In this document: one piece after another, positions 6,784-8,648 of the stretch
Position numbering within the stretch: position 1 is the stretch's first letter
How the letters are laid out: the number at the start of each line of letters is the position of its first letter
Assembly (NCBI GenBank): GCA_014382685.1
Contig: JACNJG010000168.1
Span: 1-8,648 of the forward strand
Direction: 5' to 3'
DNA from: Candidatus Cloacimonadota bacterium
GTDB taxonomy: Bacteria > Cloacimonadota > Cloacimonadia > JGIOTU-2
Length of the DNA: 8,648 bases
Made by a program: the position numbers and the translations under genes
Notes under the pieces: generated by a model
Told to the model about the DNA's origin: nothing
Databases searched by the model: none
Seen by the model: the letters and a program-made list of their open reading frames with translations, nothing else

Positions 6784-8648
6784 TGAATTTGAGATTTTCA
6801 ATCGATCAACTTACCGAATTGAGCCAAATCTGTAAAGGTGATATCATTAAGATGACAAGCATTGCGAAGAGCGGACATCCGGGCGGCTCAATGTCTTCAC
6901 TTGACCTGTATCTCGCTATCTATGCATATGCAAATATTACTCCTGAAAATCGAAAAAATGAAAAACGTGATAGGGTTGTGATAAGTCACGGGCATACAGC
7001 ACCTGGTATTTATTCTGTTCTCGGGCATTTCGGATTTTTCAATATTGATGATGCAATTGCATATTTCAGAAAAGCTGGAAGTATTTTTGAAGGTCATATA
7101 GAGCCCGATGTGCCGGGTATTGAATGGGCAACAGGCAACCTCGGGCAGGGACTCTCCGCAGGAGCTGGTTTTGCTTTAGCAGGCAAACAAAAAGGTTTGA
7201 ATTATAATGTCTATGTATGCATGGGTGATGGGGAGCAGCAGAAAGGGCAATTGACCGAAGCACGCAGATTTGCAAAGAAGTATGATCTTTCAAATATCAC
7301 GGCATTTGTGGATTATAATCAACTCCAAATTAGTGGCAGCGTTCATGAAGTGATGCCTCAAAATATCAGAGCTAATTATGAATCGGACGGATGGGATGTA
7401 ATAGAGATAAACGGGCATGATTTTAATGAAATTTTTGATGCTCTGGATATAGCAAATGCCAGTGATAATCCGACCGTGATCATAGCTCATACAGTGATGG
7501 GTCATGGTGTTTCTTTCATGGAAAATGATGAAGGATTTCACGGAAAAGCCCTCACTTATGATGAATGTGGTAAAGCACTCGATGAGCTTGGTTTAGCTAA
7601 CGATTTGGATAAATATATCAAAATGAGGGAAGGATTTGTTCCTCTTGATCCAGAAATATTCCATCCGAATTATCCTCATATACAGAAGAGTGAAAGTATT
7701 TTTTATTCAAAGGATAAGCCCGTTGCCTGCAGAAATGCTTACGGAAAAACACTTGCTGATCTGGCTCAGAAAAACAAAGATGTGCAGTTCGCAGTCTTTG
7801 ATTGTGATCTTGCATGTTCTGTAAAAACATCTCAATTTGCACAGGAAAATCCAGCCAAATTTTATCAGGGAGGTATTCAGGAACATAATACCGCAGTGGT
7901 AGCCGGTGTGATGTCAAAAGAAAATATCATAACCTTCTTCTCTGATTTTGGTGTGTTTGGGGTTGATGAAACCTACAACCAGCAACGATTGAATGATATT
8001 AATAAAACGAATCTGAAGCTCGTAACAACTCATGTAGGGCTGAATGTCGGTGAAGATGGCAAAACCCATCAGTGTATTGACTACATCTCTCTAATGAGCA
8101 ATTTATATGGCTTCAGAATTATTATTCCTGCAGATGGAAACCAGACAGATAAGATCATTCGTTTTATCTCATCAATGTCAGGAAATTTCTATGTGCCAAT
8201 AGGTCGATCCGGCACAGATATCATATCAGATGAGCAGGGAGATGAATTTTATGGAAAGAACTATGTATTCCGCTACGGTTCAGCTGATCATCTTCGAGAT
8301 GGTAAAGATGCTGCATTGATCGCAACCGGTGTCATGGTCGAAAAGGCGCTGAAAGTTCATGAACTCCTAAAAAAGCAAGGCATTGATATTGATGTTTGGA
8401 ATATCTCATCCATATCTCAAATTCAGGAAGATGATCTGAAGAAAATCGCAAAGAATAAAAATATTTTTACTTATGAAGATCATAACGTCAATACCGGAAT
8501 GGGCTCGATCATCGCAGCAAAAATGAATCAGTTCCAATTAAATGCGCATGTACATTCATTTGGTGTAACGCATTATGGCATTTCCGGAAGCAGTGAGGAT
8601 GTGTATGCATATTTTCAACTTGATCCGGAATCGATTGCTGAGAAAATC
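6780..8648 (+). CDS. Transketolase, single chain, 3' end cut by the window
   Basis: The frame is open from ATG 6780 to the last base (623 residues, no stop). I read it directly from the sequence. Transketolase moves two-carbon ketol units between sugar phosphates using thiamine diphosphate (ThDP). The N-terminal ThDP domain shows SGHPGGSMSS (31-40), SHGHTAPG (69-76), GHIEPD (105-110), ATGNLGQGLSAGAG (117-130), and the ThDP/Mg motif from GDGEQQKGQ (149-157) to VDYN (Asn180). The pyrimidine-binding domain shows DCDLACS (341-347), GGIQEHN (364-370, with the conserved ThDP-activating Glu368), and VGEDGKTHQ (423-431). The C-terminal domain is also present (about 500-623). Total length suggests only a few to some 20 residues are missing. 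Oddities: GIQEHN replaces the usual GIAEQN, and SDFGVFGVDETYNQ (388-401) differs from the common STF-type sequence. ATG 6783 is an in-frame alternative start. DXS is unlikely because the C-half keeps the transketolase VGEDG--HQ form. Confidence 0.93.
   Translation, partial: MMNLRFSIDQLTELSQICKGDIIKMTSIAKSGHPGGSMSSLDLYLAIYAYANITPENRKNEKRDRVVISHGHTAPGIYSVLGHFGFFNIDDAIAYFRKAGSIFEGHIEPDVPGIEWATGNLGQGLSAGAGFALAGKQKGLNYNVYVCMGDGEQQKGQLTEARRFAKKYDLSNITAFVDYNQLQISGSVHEVMPQNIRANYESDGWDVIEINGHDFNEIFDALDIANASDNPTVIIAHTVMGHGVSFMENDEGFHGKALTYDECGKALDELGLANDLDKYIKMREGFVPLDPEIFHPNYPHIQKSESIFYSKDKPVACRNAYGKTLADLAQKNKDVQFAVFDCDLACSVKTSQFAQENPAKFYQGGIQEHNTAVVAGVMSKENIITFFSDFGVFGVDETYNQQRLNDINKTNLKLVTTHVGLNVGEDGKTHQCIDYISLMSNLYGFRIIIPADGNQTDKIIRFISSMSGNFYVPIGRSGTDIISDEQGDEFYGKNYVFRYGSADHLRDGKDAALIATGVMVEKALKVHELLKKQGIDIDVWNISSISQIQEDDLKKIAKNKNIFTYEDHNVNTGMGSIIAAKMNQFQLNAHVHSFGVTHYGISGSSEDVYAYFQLDPESIAEKI

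Noticed and set aside
6897..7917. Several minus-strand frames of 66-99 codons opposite the transketolase
   Set aside because: The + strand frame is continuous and rich in transketolase motifs across this region; the antisense frames show no domain and no ribosome binding logic.

Overview
This window is a densely packed, AT-rich bacterial segment. All genes lie on the + strand and read through both edges. Nine protein-coding genes are supported, seven complete and two cut by the window ends. Only 12 bases (1850-1851, 2290-2295, 5030-5033) fall outside them. No stretch lacks a gene, and I see no tRNA, rRNA, CRISPR array, insertion sequence, convincing terminator or convincing promoter. Standard bacterial code fits throughout, with TGA, TAA and TAG all used as stops.

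Layout. Bases 1-1849 hold two extended-SDR nucleotide-sugar enzymes: the 3' part of a WbpP/GalE-like 4-epimerase, then a second epimerase/decarboxylase-like enzyme. They look like the end of a surface-polysaccharide or sugar-nucleotide cluster lying to the left. Bases 1852-2289 are smpB (trans-translation). Bases 2296-3129 encode a zinc-dependent phospholipase C / S1-P1 nuclease-fold protein with the full ligand pattern but no visible signal peptide. Bases 3126-5029 encode a MacB/LolD-type ABC transporter: ATPase, then FtsX-like permease. Bases 5034-6059 encode a YihY/BrkB family membrane protein with a charged C-terminal tail. Bases 6040-6783 are rph (RNase PH). From 6780 to the right edge runs a single-chain transketolase, open to the last base and probably only a few residues short of complete.

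How the genes relate. Five of the eight junctions are overlaps: four ATGA overlaps of 4 nt and one of 20 nt. The other three are gaps of 2, 6 and 4 nt. The block therefore behaves as one co-transcribed, translationally coupled unit, yet it mixes unrelated jobs: envelope sugars, ribosome rescue, lipid or nucleic-acid hydrolysis, export, RNA 3'-end processing and the pentose phosphate pathway. Only the ABC pair and possibly the two SDR enzymes look functionally paired.

Organism. The MacB-type transporter and nucleotide-sugar enzymes suggest a Gram-negative (diderm) bacterium. The AT-rich composition, very tight spacing and transketolase style would suit an uncultured FCB-type lineage such as Cloacimonadota. 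That assignment is an impression from protein style, not a demonstrated match.

I found no evidence of a defence system, a mobile element or a clearly new biological system. The most interesting points are the leaderless zinc hydrolase, the divergent transketolase C-terminal half, the ABC exporter without an adaptor gene, and the unusual operon composition.
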